DNA from: Rubrivivax benzoatilyticus JA2 = ATCC BAA-35
Lineage (GTDB): Bacteria > Pseudomonadota > Gammaproteobacteria > Burkholderiales > Burkholderiaceae_C
Reading direction: 5' to 3'
Length of the DNA: 64,000 bases
Assembly (NCBI RefSeq): GCF_000190375.1
Contig: NZ_AEWG01000155.1
Coordinates: 1 to 64,000 of the forward strand
The notes beneath the pieces were generated by a model that saw only the letters and a program-made list of their open reading frames with translations, did no database searches and was not told where the DNA came from. Position 1 is the first letter of the stretch. Each line of letters starts with the position of its first letter. The translations under genes were made by a program, and so were the position numbers. Below, piece after piece: positions 11,238-19,492 of the stretch.

Positions 11238-12305
11238 ATGATCGGAAACCGACTCAAGAGGGCGCGAGAGGCTCTCGGGTTGTCACTGCGCGAGCTGGAA
11301 GCGGCCATCCAGGGGCAAGTCTCGGCGCAGGCCATCGGCAAGTACGAACGCGACGAGATGATGCCCAGCTCCACGATCCTGCTTGCGTTGGCCAAGGCCC
11401 TGCGCGTCTCGCCCGAGTACCTGCTGAGCGAGCGTGAGATCGAGCTGACGGGCGTGGACTTTCGCAAGGCGCCGCATGCCGGCATCAAGGAGGAGCGCGC
11501 CGTGCGGGCGTCCGTGCTGGATCAGGTCGAGCGCTACCTGGAACTGGAAGAGCTGCTGCCCGGCGTGGAGCAGCCCTGGGCGGCCCTTGAAGACGAGGCG
11601 TTCGACATCGCACGCGTCGAAGACGCGGAACAGGCCGCGGACGCCTTGCGCCGCCTGTGGAAGCTGGGCATCGATCCGATCCCCTTCATGGCCGAACTGC
11701 TGGAAGACAAGGGCGTCAAGGTGATCGCCCTGGACCTGCCGGAGAACGTGTCGGGCTCCAAGGCGTTCGTGCAGCGACCCGATCGCCAGGACGTCCCCGT
11801 CATCGTGGTGAATCAGGGCCACAACGGCGAGCGGCAGCGGTTCACGCTGGCCCACGAACTGGCGCATCTGGTGCTGCGCTTCAGCGGCCTCAGCGACGCC
11901 GAGCAGGAGAAAGCCGCCGACCGCTTTGCCGGCGCGTTCCTGATGGCCCGCGACATGGTGCTCAGGCTGCTGGGCCCGCACCGGACGTCGATCTCGATCG
12001 GCGAGCTGGCCGAGCTGAAGAAGCTGTTCAAGGTCAGCATCGCGTCACTGGCGGTGCGATGTGCCCAACTGGGGATCATCACCAAGGCGGTCTACGGCCG
12101 CCTGTGGGCCCAGATCCGGGATCTGGGCTGGAACAGCCAGGCCTCCGGTGAGCCGGGCATGCTGATGCCCGAAGTGCCGCTGCGCATGGAGCGCCTGTGT
12201 CTGCGCGCCGTCGCCGAAGGCGCCATCTCGGAGGCTCGGGCGGCCGAACTGCTGCGCATCAGCGTGCGCGAACTGGACCGCCGGCTGGCGGGGCAGCCTG
12301 GCTGA
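11238..12305 (+). CDS. XRE-HTH / ImmA-IrrE metallopeptidase fusion protein
   Basis: A 355-residue protein with an N-terminal XRE-type helix-turn-helix (about 1-65: MIGNRLKRAREALGLSLRELE, QAIGKYERDEMMPSSTILLALAKAL) and a C-terminal peptidase M78/COG2856 domain with zinc motif HELAH at about residue 208 and a downstream conserved acid (EQEKAADRFAGAFLM). Such proteins bind DNA and are thought to be inactivated, or to cleave a partner, on stress. The gene is followed after 6 bp by a PIN-domain gene, a pairing known from predicted toxin-antitoxin-like cassettes. A perfect inverted repeat overlaps its promoter. It acts in the cytoplasm. Confidence 0.9.
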   Translation: MIGNRLKRAREALGLSLRELEAAIQGQVSAQAIGKYERDEMMPSSTILLALAKALRVSPEYLLSEREIELTGVDFRKAPHAGIKEERAVRASVLDQVERYLELEELLPGVEQPWAALEDEAFDIARVEDAEQAADALRRLWKLGIDPIPFMAELLEDKGVKVIALDLPENVSGSKAFVQRPDRQDVPVIVVNQGHNGERQRFTLAHELAHLVLRFSGLSDAEQEKAADRFAGAFLMARDMVLRLLGPHRTSISIGELAELKKLFKVSIASLAVRCAQLGIITKAVYGRLWAQIRDLGWNSQASGEPGMLMPEVPLRMERLCLRAVAEGAISEARAAELLRISVRELDRRLAGQPG

Positions 12306-12311
12306 CCGACC

Positions 12312-12806
12312 ATGATCATCCTGGTCTCGGACACATCCGTCCTGATCGACCTGGAGCGGGGCGGGCTCCTGGAGCCTGCCTTCTCCTGCGACCTGACGAT
12401 GGTGGTGCCGGACCTTCTGTTTGCCCGCGAACTGGAGGCAGAGAACGGCCCCTTGCTGCGCACGCTCGGCCTGGGCGTCGTGGCGCTGAACCCCGACGAA
12501 GTCGACTTCGCACAGCAGCTTCGCAAGCTGCGCCCCGGTCTCTCGCTGCCGGACTGCTTCGCCCTCAGCTGCGCCCGACGCCAGGGCCACGCCCTGGTTT
12601 CGGGCGACAAGCTGCTGCGGGCCGAGGCCCAGGCGCGCCACTGCGTCGTCTACGGCTTGCTGTGGGTGCTGGATCAGATGGAAGCATCAGGCAAGGTCGG
12701 GGCCGCGACGCTCCATGAGGGCCTTTCGCGGATCTGGAATCACCCGCGGCGGCGGCTGCCCAAGGCCGAGGTGATGGAGCGACTTCAGCGCTGGTCGTGT
12801 GGCTGA
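12312..12806 (+). CDS. PIN-like domain protein (putative RNase partner)
   Basis: A 164-residue PIN-like nuclease domain. Acidic residues at the expected places are Asp in VSDTSVLIDLERGG (strand 1), Glu in FARELEAEN (helix 2), Asp in SLPDCFALSCARRQG and Asp in LVSGDKLLRAEA. PIN proteins are Mg-dependent endoribonucleases and frequent toxins. The start lies 6 bp after the XRE-ImmA gene, so the two are probably translated from one mRNA, and the upstream protein would be the control or antidote partner. Its RNA target is unknown. Confidence 0.75.
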   Translation: MIILVSDTSVLIDLERGGLLEPAFSCDLTMVVPDLLFARELEAENGPLLRTLGLGVVALNPDEVDFAQQLRKLRPGLSLPDCFALSCARRQGHALVSGDKLLRAEAQARHCVVYGLLWVLDQMEASGKVGAATLHEGLSRIWNHPRRRLPKAEVMERLQRWSCG

Positions 12807-12890
12807 CAGCTGGCGGTGCCGGCGCAGCCGCTCAGGAGCTGCAGCGGCAGCACATGCGCAGCCCGCTCCGCGACGCCACCTGAGTGACCA

Positions 12891-13916
12891 TCACCCGGCC
12901 CGGATCCCCGGCGTTCCGTCAGCAGCCTCCCGGGACGCGACCGCAAGCCCGACAGCCTCCTCGACGATCCGGTGTGCCGGCATCGCGAGGAGCCGCCGGT
13001 CCTCGGGTCTTTGCCTGCAAGCCTTCATCTGCTCGCACAGCGTGGCTCTCGCCCGCTTGAAGTGACGCGCGACCGACGCGGCGGGACACAGCGACACGTC
13101 CACGGCCAGGCAAGCCACCAGCGCCCGGCCGCGTACGCCGATCGAGCCCGGCACGTCGGCGAGGCGCTCCACGCCCCGAAGGCCGAGCCTGGCGAGAAGC
13201 CAGCGCTCCAGGATGCGCAAGGCTCCGTCGATCCCGTCTGCCCCGGCAGCGGCCACGAGCGCTGCCGCGGCCCCGCGCACCTGGCGCGACATCCGCGGCA
13301 GCGGGCCGACCGTTCCGACGGCGAGTGCCAAGCCGCGGGACAACTCCCACTGGCGCATCTCCATGGCGTACGGTCTTCCGGCCAGCCAAGCACGCAACGC
13401 CGCGCGCGCGGCCGGCACCTCGTCACCGAACAACGCGAGCTGCGGTCTCGCGTCGAAGCCCATCGCCCGCCGCAAGCCCAGGGTCGTTCGCAGCGCCGAG
13501 TGCGGGTAGTAGGCGGGAGCGGTGCAAAGGCCCAGCGCGACCGGACGCCACGCGAGCATGCGTAGCTCGGTGCGCAAGGCGTCGAGGGAGCCGACCCGGT
13601 GGGCCCGGAAAGGACCGGCAAAGACCGGCCCGCGCACCGACATGACGTCCCGCACCCACCGCGCCACGATGCTGGAGACGGCACGGGCCACGGCGCCCGG
13701 CGAGTCGCCTGCCGGCAGCTTCGACAGCACGTGGATCTCGGTCGGGGCCAGCAGATAGTCGACCAGCACCCGGTCTCGCTGCGCATGAGCGTCGAGGAGC
13801 CGGCACCGGATGCGCTCAGCCAGCGCCCCGCCAGCGATCAGGTCGTGCCCCGCCACGGCCTGCCAGCAGATATGCCAGGTCGTCGTGGACGCGGAGACAG
13901 GAGCCGGGGGGTCCAT
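12891..13916 (-). CDS. Degenerate REP-associated (Y1/HUH-type) transposase relative
   Basis: A 341-residue protein whose first half follows the RAYT/TnpA_REP layout: WHICWQAVAGHDLI at the place of the first strand, VDYLLAPTEIHVLSKLPAGDSPGAVARAVSSIVARW at the place of YVLMPNHVHLL, then GPVFAGPFRAHRV and the helix with WRPVALGLCTAPAYYPHSALR. The HUH motif is broken (EIHVL instead of HVHLL), and no catalytic Tyr is evident at the usual place. The second half (about 250-320) looks like a DnaA-type HTH (VACLAVDVSLCPAASVARHFKRARATL). It is probably non-transposing and may be a DNA-binding relic or a domesticated protein. It is divergent from the lasso precursor gene. Family assignment is from motif layout only. 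Confidence 0.55.
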   Translation of the reverse strand: MDPPAPVSASTTTWHICWQAVAGHDLIAGGALAERIRCRLLDAHAQRDRVLVDYLLAPTEIHVLSKLPAGDSPGAVARAVSSIVARWVRDVMSVRGPVFAGPFRAHRVGSLDALRTELRMLAWRPVALGLCTAPAYYPHSALRTTLGLRRAMGFDARPQLALFGDEVPAARAALRAWLAGRPYAMEMRQWELSRGLALAVGTVGPLPRMSRQVRGAAAALVAAAGADGIDGALRILERWLLARLGLRGVERLADVPGSIGVRGRALVACLAVDVSLCPAASVARHFKRARATLCEQMKACRQRPEDRRLLAMPAHRIVEEAVGLAVASREAADGTPGIRAG

Positions 13917-14236
13917 GACCGCTTGACGATCCAGCGGCCCAGGACCTCACCCCCAACATCGAAGCAGCGCGCCCGGCGTTCGGTCGCATGGCGCCGGCAG
14001 GCGTTCCGGACCAGGCCGCCACCGAACGGCAGCAGCGTCGCAGCGGAAACGCCGCCCGCCGGTCCCCGGCGAGCTTGCCCCAAGAGAGGGTGCGCCGCGG
14101 CCTTCGGCGAGTCGACCGAACGCTTCACGGCAGGCCGAAATTTCATTGTCCTGACATCGAAGGCCGTCCTACCTTGCCCCGGCCGGAAGCGATACGCCAA
14201 CGGCAGCCCCCGTCATCCAACCTCAAGGAGTGCGTC
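13917..14236 (+). promoter_or_regulatory. 320-bp non-coding region with likely lasso-operon promoter
   Basis: No convincing gene lies here. A weak sigma-70-like promoter can be drawn: -35 TTGTCC (14146-14151), 18-bp spacer, -10 TACCTT (14170-14175), about 60 bp before the precursor ATG. The local sequence GAAATTTCATTGTCC is the only AT-rich patch. A Shine-Dalgarno AAGGAG (14225-14230) lies 6 nt before the precursor start. The left part would also hold the promoter of the divergent transposase relative. Confidence 0.4.
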
Positions 14237-14356
14237 ATGGACGAAGAGACCGAACTGGACATCGTCGACCTGGGCGATGCGAAGGACACGACCAAGGGCA
14301 TCCTGCTGCCGGGCAGCGAGGACAACGTGACGATGCCCGGCCGGCAGATCGCCTGA
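14237..14356 (+). CDS. Lasso peptide precursor
   Basis: A 39-codon gene. The leader is MDEETELDIVDLGDAKDTTK and the predicted core is GILLPGSEDNVTMPGRQIA (19 residues, DNA from 14297). The Thr at position -2 (T-K before Gly1) is the hallmark needed by lasso leader peptidases, and a core starting with Gly and holding an acid at position 7-9 is needed for the macrolactam. Here Glu8 or Asp9 can form the isopeptide bond with Gly1, giving an 8- or 9-residue ring and a 10- or 11-residue tail with Met13, Arg16 and Gln17 as possible plugs. The leader is acidic with a hydrophobic LDIVDLG stretch for recognition-element binding. The start is fixed by AAGGAG 6 nt upstream. B and C genes follow on the same strand. 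The S-E-D-N stretch recalls rubrivinodin from Rubrivivax as I remember it, but the core differs. Confidence 0.9.
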   Translation: MDEETELDIVDLGDAKDTTKGILLPGSEDNVTMPGRQIA

Positions 14357-14441
14357 GCCGAAGCCGCCACCCCGGCGCAAAGCTGCTTGCTTCGCCAGCG
14401 AGCTTGGCGCCGGGCCCTGGTCCGTCATGGCAAGGGCACGC

Positions 14442-15161
14442 ATGAACAGCGCCCTCTGTCTTGCGCCGCACGTTCGCGCCTGCGCCTGCGAGGGGCAGGT
14501 CATCCTGCTGGACTTGCGGCGCAGTCGCTACCTGGGCGTGCCCGGTGCGCGCTTCGCGCGTCTGGCGCCCTTCGTCCGAGGTTGGCCACAGGCCACCGAG
14601 ACGCCGCAGGCCGCGACGCTGACGCCGTCCGAGGTCGAGGCACTGGCTGCCCCGCTGTTGCGGCACGGCCTGGTGACCGCGGGCGCGGCTCCGCCGGTTG
14701 CGCGGCAGCCGCTGCCGGAGGCGAACGAGTCGCTGAACGCCGACGAACTGATCACGGCGGCGCGGTTGGCACCGGCCCGCGCCCTTCGCATCGCCAGCGC
14801 CTGCACCTCGGCGGCGCTGCGCCTGCGCTGGCAATCGCTCGACACCATCGCCGCTCGCCTGGTCGCTCGGCGCCGCCGACCCGCGGCGGAACGCGCCCGA
14901 CCGGGCGAGCCCGCGCAGTTGCGTGAGGCGGTTGCCGCCTACCTTCGTCTTCGGCCCCTGCTGCTCACGGCGCAGGACCGTTGCCTGCACGACTCTCTGT
15001 CGCTGGCCGGTTTCCTGGCGTCCGAGGGCTGGTTTCCGCATTGGGTCATCGGCGTGACCGCACGCCCCTTCGCCGCCCATGCCTGGGTACAGAGTGACGG
15101 CCTGGTGCTGAGCGACCTGCACGAGAACGTGCGCCGCTACACCCCCATCCTGGTCGCATGA
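14442..15161 (+). CDS. Lasso peptide maturation protein B (B1-B2 fusion)
   Basis: A 239-residue fused protein. Residues about 1-85 resemble a PqqD-like recognition element that binds the leader (MNSALCLAPHVRACACEGQ, VILLDLRRSRYLGVPG). Residues about 130-239 are the transglutaminase-fold peptidase that removes the leader: catalytic Cys181 in DRCLHDSLSLAGFL, His213 in PFAAHAWVQ and Asp225 in VLSDLHENV. In many systems B1 and B2 are separate; proteobacterial clusters often have this fusion. The ATG at 14442 is preferred over the in-frame ATG at 14427 because AAGGG (14432-14436) lies 5 nt upstream. It follows the precursor by 85 bp and precedes the cyclase by 21 bp. Confidence 0.9.
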   Translation: MNSALCLAPHVRACACEGQVILLDLRRSRYLGVPGARFARLAPFVRGWPQATETPQAATLTPSEVEALAAPLLRHGLVTAGAAPPVARQPLPEANESLNADELITAARLAPARALRIASACTSAALRLRWQSLDTIAARLVARRRRPAAERARPGEPAQLREAVAAYLRLRPLLLTAQDRCLHDSLSLAGFLASEGWFPHWVIGVTARPFAAHAWVQSDGLVLSDLHENVRRYTPILVA

Positions 15162-15182
15162 CCGCGTCGCGGAGCAAGCGCC

Positions 15183-17000
15183 TTGTTCCGCTACCTCGCG
15201 CTGGTCTGGGACGACGATGCGGCCGCATCACGCGCGGCCGCGCGCCGTCTGGCACAGCATCTGGACAGCAAGCGCGCGTGGCAGACCGCGCTGCGAACGA
15301 ACGGGCTGTCGGTGTTCGTCACCGGGGCAGATGCGTCGGGCAACGGGGTGTACACACTGCCATCCGAACGGGGTGTGGTCCTCGGCCGGCTGTTCCGCAG
15401 AGGCGTCGACGAGAAAGCCCTCGTCCATCACGGACCGCTCGAACCGGAAGACGCCGAAGGTGTCCTGCAGCGCGGAAGCCATGGCTTGGTCACCGACTGG
15501 TGGGGGCGCTACGTCGCTTTTCTGAAAGCGGCGGACGGCACCACGACCGTCCTGCGTGACCCGGCCGGCACCCTGCCCTGCTTCGCGCTGGAACACGAGG
15601 GCGTGCAGATCGTGTTCTCCTGGCTGGAGGACCTCCTCGCCCTGCCCGGGCTGCCGCTGCCGCCGATCGCCTGGGAGCGGCTGCCTGCGCATCTCCAGTT
15701 CGGCGAACTCGGCAACCAGCTCACGTTGCTGGATGGCGTCGAACGTCTGCTCCCCGGGGAGGCGCTCCACATCGGCCGCGCAGGCCGGCGAAGCGAACGC
15801 GTCTGGAACGCTCTGAGCTTCGCAGGCTCGCCACTCGACGACGACCCGGCGCGGCTGGCACCGCTCGTTCGCGACACCGTCCGCCACTGCGCACGGTCCT
15901 GGGCCGAGGGGCAGCACCGCATCCTGCTGCGCCTGTCAGGCGGCCTCGACTCCTCGATCCTGGCCTGCAGCCTGGCCTGCGGCGGCACACCGGCCGACAT
16001 CCTGTGCGTGAACTACCACTCGCCGGGCGCCGACACCGACGAGCGGCGCTACGCGCGCCAGGCCGCGCGGCATGCCGGACTCGAGCTGATCGAGTGCGAG
16101 CGCGACGACGCCTACCGGCTCGAACGGGTCTTGAACGTGGCGCTGACGCCCTCGCCCGCCACCTACGTCGGCCGCATGGCCGCAGCCGCGCTTGACGCCG
16201 ATCTGAGCCAGCGCCATCAGGCGCCTTCGCTGTTCACCGGGGCAGGCGGCGACCAGCTGTTCTTCGAGCTTCGCACCTGGTGGCCGGCGGCCGACTTCCT
16301 GTCACTGCGCGGCGCCGGCCCAGGGCTGACGCACGCGATGCTGGACGCCGCGCGCCTGGCCAGGCTGTCCGTCTGGCAGACGGCGTCGCTCGCGCTCCGC
16401 GTGCGCATGGGGCGCGCTGCGGGCACGGACGCCTTGTCCTGGCCACTCGCGCTGATGGCCGGCGACGCGCTGGAGGCCGCTGCGGCCGCGCGCTACACGC
16501 ACCCTCTGCTGAGCACGGCCACCACGCTGCCGATCGGCAAGCTCAACCACCTGCGCATGCTGCTGCACCCGATCGGCTACTACGACCCTTACGAACGCGA
16601 GCGCGCGCCGGACGTGGTCAACCCGCTGCTGTCGCAGCCGCTGATCGAGCTTTGCCTGCGGCTGCCGACGTACCGGCTCACGCAGGGCGGGCGGGGCCGT
16701 GCGCTGGTCCGCCAGGCCTTCGCATGCGACCTGCCGCCGGAAATCGCCGCCAGGCGATCCAAAGGCAGCATCGAGGACCACCTGAGAACCGTGCTCGCGC
16801 GCAACCTCCGGTGGGTGCGCGAAGTGCTGCTCGACGGCGAACTCGTCGCACACGGCCTGCTCGACCGCCAGAGGGTCGAAGCCGCGCTGTCTGACAGGCC
16901 GCAGGCGGCCACCGTGCACGTGACCGAGATCCACGGCCACGTCGCCGTCGAAGCCTGGCTGCGACGCTGGCGCAGCATCGCAAACAGACATGCCGCGTGA
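15183..17000 (+). CDS. Lasso peptide cyclase C (asparagine synthetase-like)
   Basis: A 605-residue member of the asparagine synthetase B family. The N-terminal half is the glutaminase-like fold but begins MFRYLALVW with no catalytic Cys2, as in McjC-type cyclases. The C-terminal half has the ATP-pyrophosphatase loop LRLSGGLDSSILA (about residues 250-260). It adenylates the side chain of the ring acid and joins it to Gly1 of the core. The start is a TTG: an in-frame stop lies at 15159-15161 and no ATG or GTG lies between, while GGAG (15171-15174) sits 8 nt before TTG. Its stop codon ends at the base next to the stop of the convergent isopeptidase gene. Confidence 0.9.
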   Translation: MFRYLALVWDDDAAASRAAARRLAQHLDSKRAWQTALRTNGLSVFVTGADASGNGVYTLPSERGVVLGRLFRRGVDEKALVHHGPLEPEDAEGVLQRGSHGLVTDWWGRYVAFLKAADGTTTVLRDPAGTLPCFALEHEGVQIVFSWLEDLLALPGLPLPPIAWERLPAHLQFGELGNQLTLLDGVERLLPGEALHIGRAGRRSERVWNALSFAGSPLDDDPARLAPLVRDTVRHCARSWAEGQHRILLRLSGGLDSSILACSLACGGTPADILCVNYHSPGADTDERRYARQAARHAGLELIECERDDAYRLERVLNVALTPSPATYVGRMAAAALDADLSQRHQAPSLFTGAGGDQLFFELRTWWPAADFLSLRGAGPGLTHAMLDAARLARLSVWQTASLALRVRMGRAAGTDALSWPLALMAGDALEAAAAARYTHPLLSTATTLPIGKLNHLRMLLHPIGYYDPYERERAPDVVNPLLSQPLIELCLRLPTYRLTQGGRGRALVRQAFACDLPPEIAARRSKGSIEDHLRTVLARNLRWVREVLLDGELVAHGLLDRQRVEAALSDRPQAATVHVTEIHGHVAVEAWLRRWRSIANRHAA

Positions 17001-19391
17001 CTACGGCCCCGCCTGCACCCGCTCGCAGCGCGGGCGGCGCTCGTCGGCGCCGCGCAGCTCGGCCATCTGGCGCCAGCGCGTGTACTGCTGCTCCAGCGTC
17101 TGCGCCGTCTCGCCCTTCAGCACCGGGTCGTGCCGTTCCTCGCCGAGCAGCCAGAAGCGGTACCAGTCCACGTTGCCTTGCAGCGAAATCATGCGTTCGC
17201 TGGGCCGCGACAGCGAGTGCGTGCCGTCGGGGATGACGACCATCTCGGCCGGCTTGTACTGGCGGCGCAGCAGCGCATAGATGTCCCAGTTGTTCAGCAC
17301 CCAGGGCCCGTAGGTCTCGATGCGCAGCGCGGCGCGCACGCAGTCGGTGTGCAGCGCCGGGTCGTTGCGCACCCAGTCGCGCAGCGTGTTGCCGAAGGCG
17401 GAGCCGCCGTTGATCGCCTCCTTGCGCGTCAGCATGTTGTCGCCGGCGCCGTAGGTCACGGCGACCGAGAACAGCGTGTTGGCATCCCCGTCCAGCAAGG
17501 TCGCCGCACGGATCCGCGTGTCGGTGAAGGTCAGCAGGTTCAGCGCCCGCTCGCCGGTCGCGCTCCAGCCCATCAGGCCGATGCGCTCGGCGTCGACCAG
17601 CCCTTCGCCCACCAGCGCGTCGATTGCGCCGCGCACCCCGTCGGCAAAGGCGTCGACACCGCCGCGCTCGTTCGTCGGGCGGCCGGTGCTGGGCCCCAGC
17701 GGCAGCGCCAGCACCAGCAAACCCTCGCGGAGGAAGGCCCGGCCCGCGAAGCCGCTGCTGACGCCGTCGGCGATGTTCGCGCCATCCAGGTAGAAGCGGT
17801 CGGTGGCGAAGCCGTAGGTCTGGATGACGAGCGGATAGCGCTTTCCTGCCACAAACCCCGCGGGGAGCAGCAGGCCACCATCCCATTGGCGGCCCTTGGC
17901 ATCTCGCCACGTGTAGGGCTTGGCGACGCCCCAGGTCTCGGCCGAATAGCCGGGGTTCAGGTGGGTCAGCCGCACGCTCTGGCCGGCCGCGGTAGTCGCC
18001 CAGACGTCGGGCGGCTGATTCAAGGCCTGGTCCAGGCGCAGCGACACCCCCTGCAAACCGCCGGCGGCTGCGGGCGCGCGGTCGAGCTCCTTCCAGCGCC
18101 CGTCGGGCGTGCGCTCGAACCAGCGGCGTTGCGTGCCGTCGATCGCCACGAAGGCATCGTGCGACCCCGGCACCGGATAGGCCGCGTCCAGACGCCCTTG
18201 CAGGCTGGCGATGACTTCCAGGCGCCCGGTGTCGGGCCAGTACTCGACCAGATGCGACCCGCTGCCCCGGCCGGCAGACAAGGGCAGATGCGTGCCGGCG
18301 ATCACGACGGACTTGCCGCCGCGCTGCCACAGCCGGTCCGAGCGCGTCTGCCCGACACCCGGGTAGGCGTCGTCCGGTGCGTCGACCACGGCCTGCTCGT
18401 GCCCGTCCGCGAGGCGATACGCCACCAGCCGCCGGGCCACGTAGCTCCTGGGGCGGGAGAAGTAGCCGATCGGGTCCATGCCCAGCGACGGCCCGGCCAG
18501 CCGGGCCAGTTCGCCCACCAGCGGGTACTCGTCCGCCCACGCCAGCTGCCGCTCCGGCTCGTAGCGCGGCAGCAGCGCCCAGCGGCCGTCGGGCGAAATG
18601 CTCACGCCCGGCGGCTGGCTGCTGCTCTCGGGGAAGACCGGCCCCAACGGCCGCGCCTGCCGCCCGCCGTCGCGCGAGGCCACGAAGTAGCGGTACTGCC
18701 GGTCCTGCGCGCGCATGTCGCCCTGCCCGAACTTGATCGACCAGAACGACTGGTTGCCGACGACGACGCTGCGCGCGCCGGTGGGCAACGGCGGCTTCGG
18801 GATCTGGGCGACGTACACCACCTGGCGCAGGTCGTCCGAGACGGCAAAAGACACGATCGGCAAGGTCTCGCTCGTCAGTGCGGCCAGACGGCCGGTGCCG
18901 ACGTCGACGCGATACACCTGGTCCAGGCCGTCGTCGACGCGGCCGCGGAACACCAGCGTCTCGGGCCCGACCCAGCGCACGTCCCGGATCGCCGGGTCGA
19001 GGTACGAAGAGTCGCGGCGGGCGGCGATCGTCAGCACGGTGCGCGGCTCTGCGGGCCGCTGCGCCTGCAGGCGTTGCGGGTCCAGGTCCAGCAGCAGGAT
19101 GCGAAAGAGGTTGCGGTCGGTCGCCATTTCGGCCGTGCGCGTGACGATGAACGCACGGCGGCCGTCCGGCGAAACCTGCGTCTGCAGCGCGTCGGCATCG
19201 CTGTTGCGCGGCTGCTCGATGCGGGTGAACTCGACGAGGTCCTGAACCGTGGGCCCGATCCTTTCCGCGGAACGGCAGGCGCTGACCACGGCCATGCCGA
19301 ACATGAGGATCAGAACCCAGCGCAGCAGCCCGGTGACCAGGCACTCGCCCGGACGCTCCAGCCAGCGGCGCGCAAGAGGCATGAATTGCAT
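17001..19391 (-). CDS. S9-family peptidase, predicted lasso peptide isopeptidase
   Basis: A 796-residue prolyl-oligopeptidase-like protein: a beta-propeller N-terminal part with TolB/DPP-like repeats (QVSPDGRRAFIV, SISPDGRWALLP) and a C-terminal alpha/beta-hydrolase with nucleophile Ser610 in GWSATGE and His725 in PDGTHSL. In proteobacterial lasso clusters this family cleaves the isopeptide bond and linearises the peptide. The N-terminus has a hydrophobic stretch ending VVSAC (Cys39), which fits a lipobox, so a lipoprotein facing the periplasm is possible, although the n-region is long. It is convergent to the cyclase gene with no gap and heads toward the same side as the TonB receptor set (102 bp from it). 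Confidence 0.85.
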   Translation of the reverse strand: MQFMPLARRWLERPGECLVTGLLRWVLILMFGMAVVSACRSAERIGPTVQDLVEFTRIEQPRNSDADALQTQVSPDGRRAFIVTRTAEMATDRNLFRILLLDLDPQRLQAQRPAEPRTVLTIAARRDSSYLDPAIRDVRWVGPETLVFRGRVDDGLDQVYRVDVGTGRLAALTSETLPIVSFAVSDDLRQVVYVAQIPKPPLPTGARSVVVGNQSFWSIKFGQGDMRAQDRQYRYFVASRDGGRQARPLGPVFPESSSQPPGVSISPDGRWALLPRYEPERQLAWADEYPLVGELARLAGPSLGMDPIGYFSRPRSYVARRLVAYRLADGHEQAVVDAPDDAYPGVGQTRSDRLWQRGGKSVVIAGTHLPLSAGRGSGSHLVEYWPDTGRLEVIASLQGRLDAAYPVPGSHDAFVAIDGTQRRWFERTPDGRWKELDRAPAAAGGLQGVSLRLDQALNQPPDVWATTAAGQSVRLTHLNPGYSAETWGVAKPYTWRDAKGRQWDGGLLLPAGFVAGKRYPLVIQTYGFATDRFYLDGANIADGVSSGFAGRAFLREGLLVLALPLGPSTGRPTNERGGVDAFADGVRGAIDALVGEGLVDAERIGLMGWSATGERALNLLTFTDTRIRAATLLDGDANTLFSVAVTYGAGDNMLTRKEAINGGSAFGNTLRDWVRNDPALHTDCVRAALRIETYGPWVLNNWDIYALLRRQYKPAEMVVIPDGTHSLSRPSERMISLQGNVDWYRFWLLGEERHDPVLKGETAQTLEQQYTRWRQMAELRGADERRPRCERVQAGP

Positions 19392-19492
19392 TCGGATATT
19401 TCCTATCGAAGACGGCCAGGCCCGGGCGGCCGCCGTTGCGGCGCCACCAGAGGCTGGGAGTGAAGAGGGAAGAAAGCGGGCGCGCCGCGGCG

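Noticed and set aside
13838-14200. 120-codon minus-strand frame before the lasso precursor
   Set aside because: Overlaps the transposase relative in another frame, Arg-rich, no start site or homology pattern.
17130-19463. 777-codon plus-strand frame opposite the isopeptidase
   Set aside because: Shadow of the S9 peptidase gene, no domain pattern.
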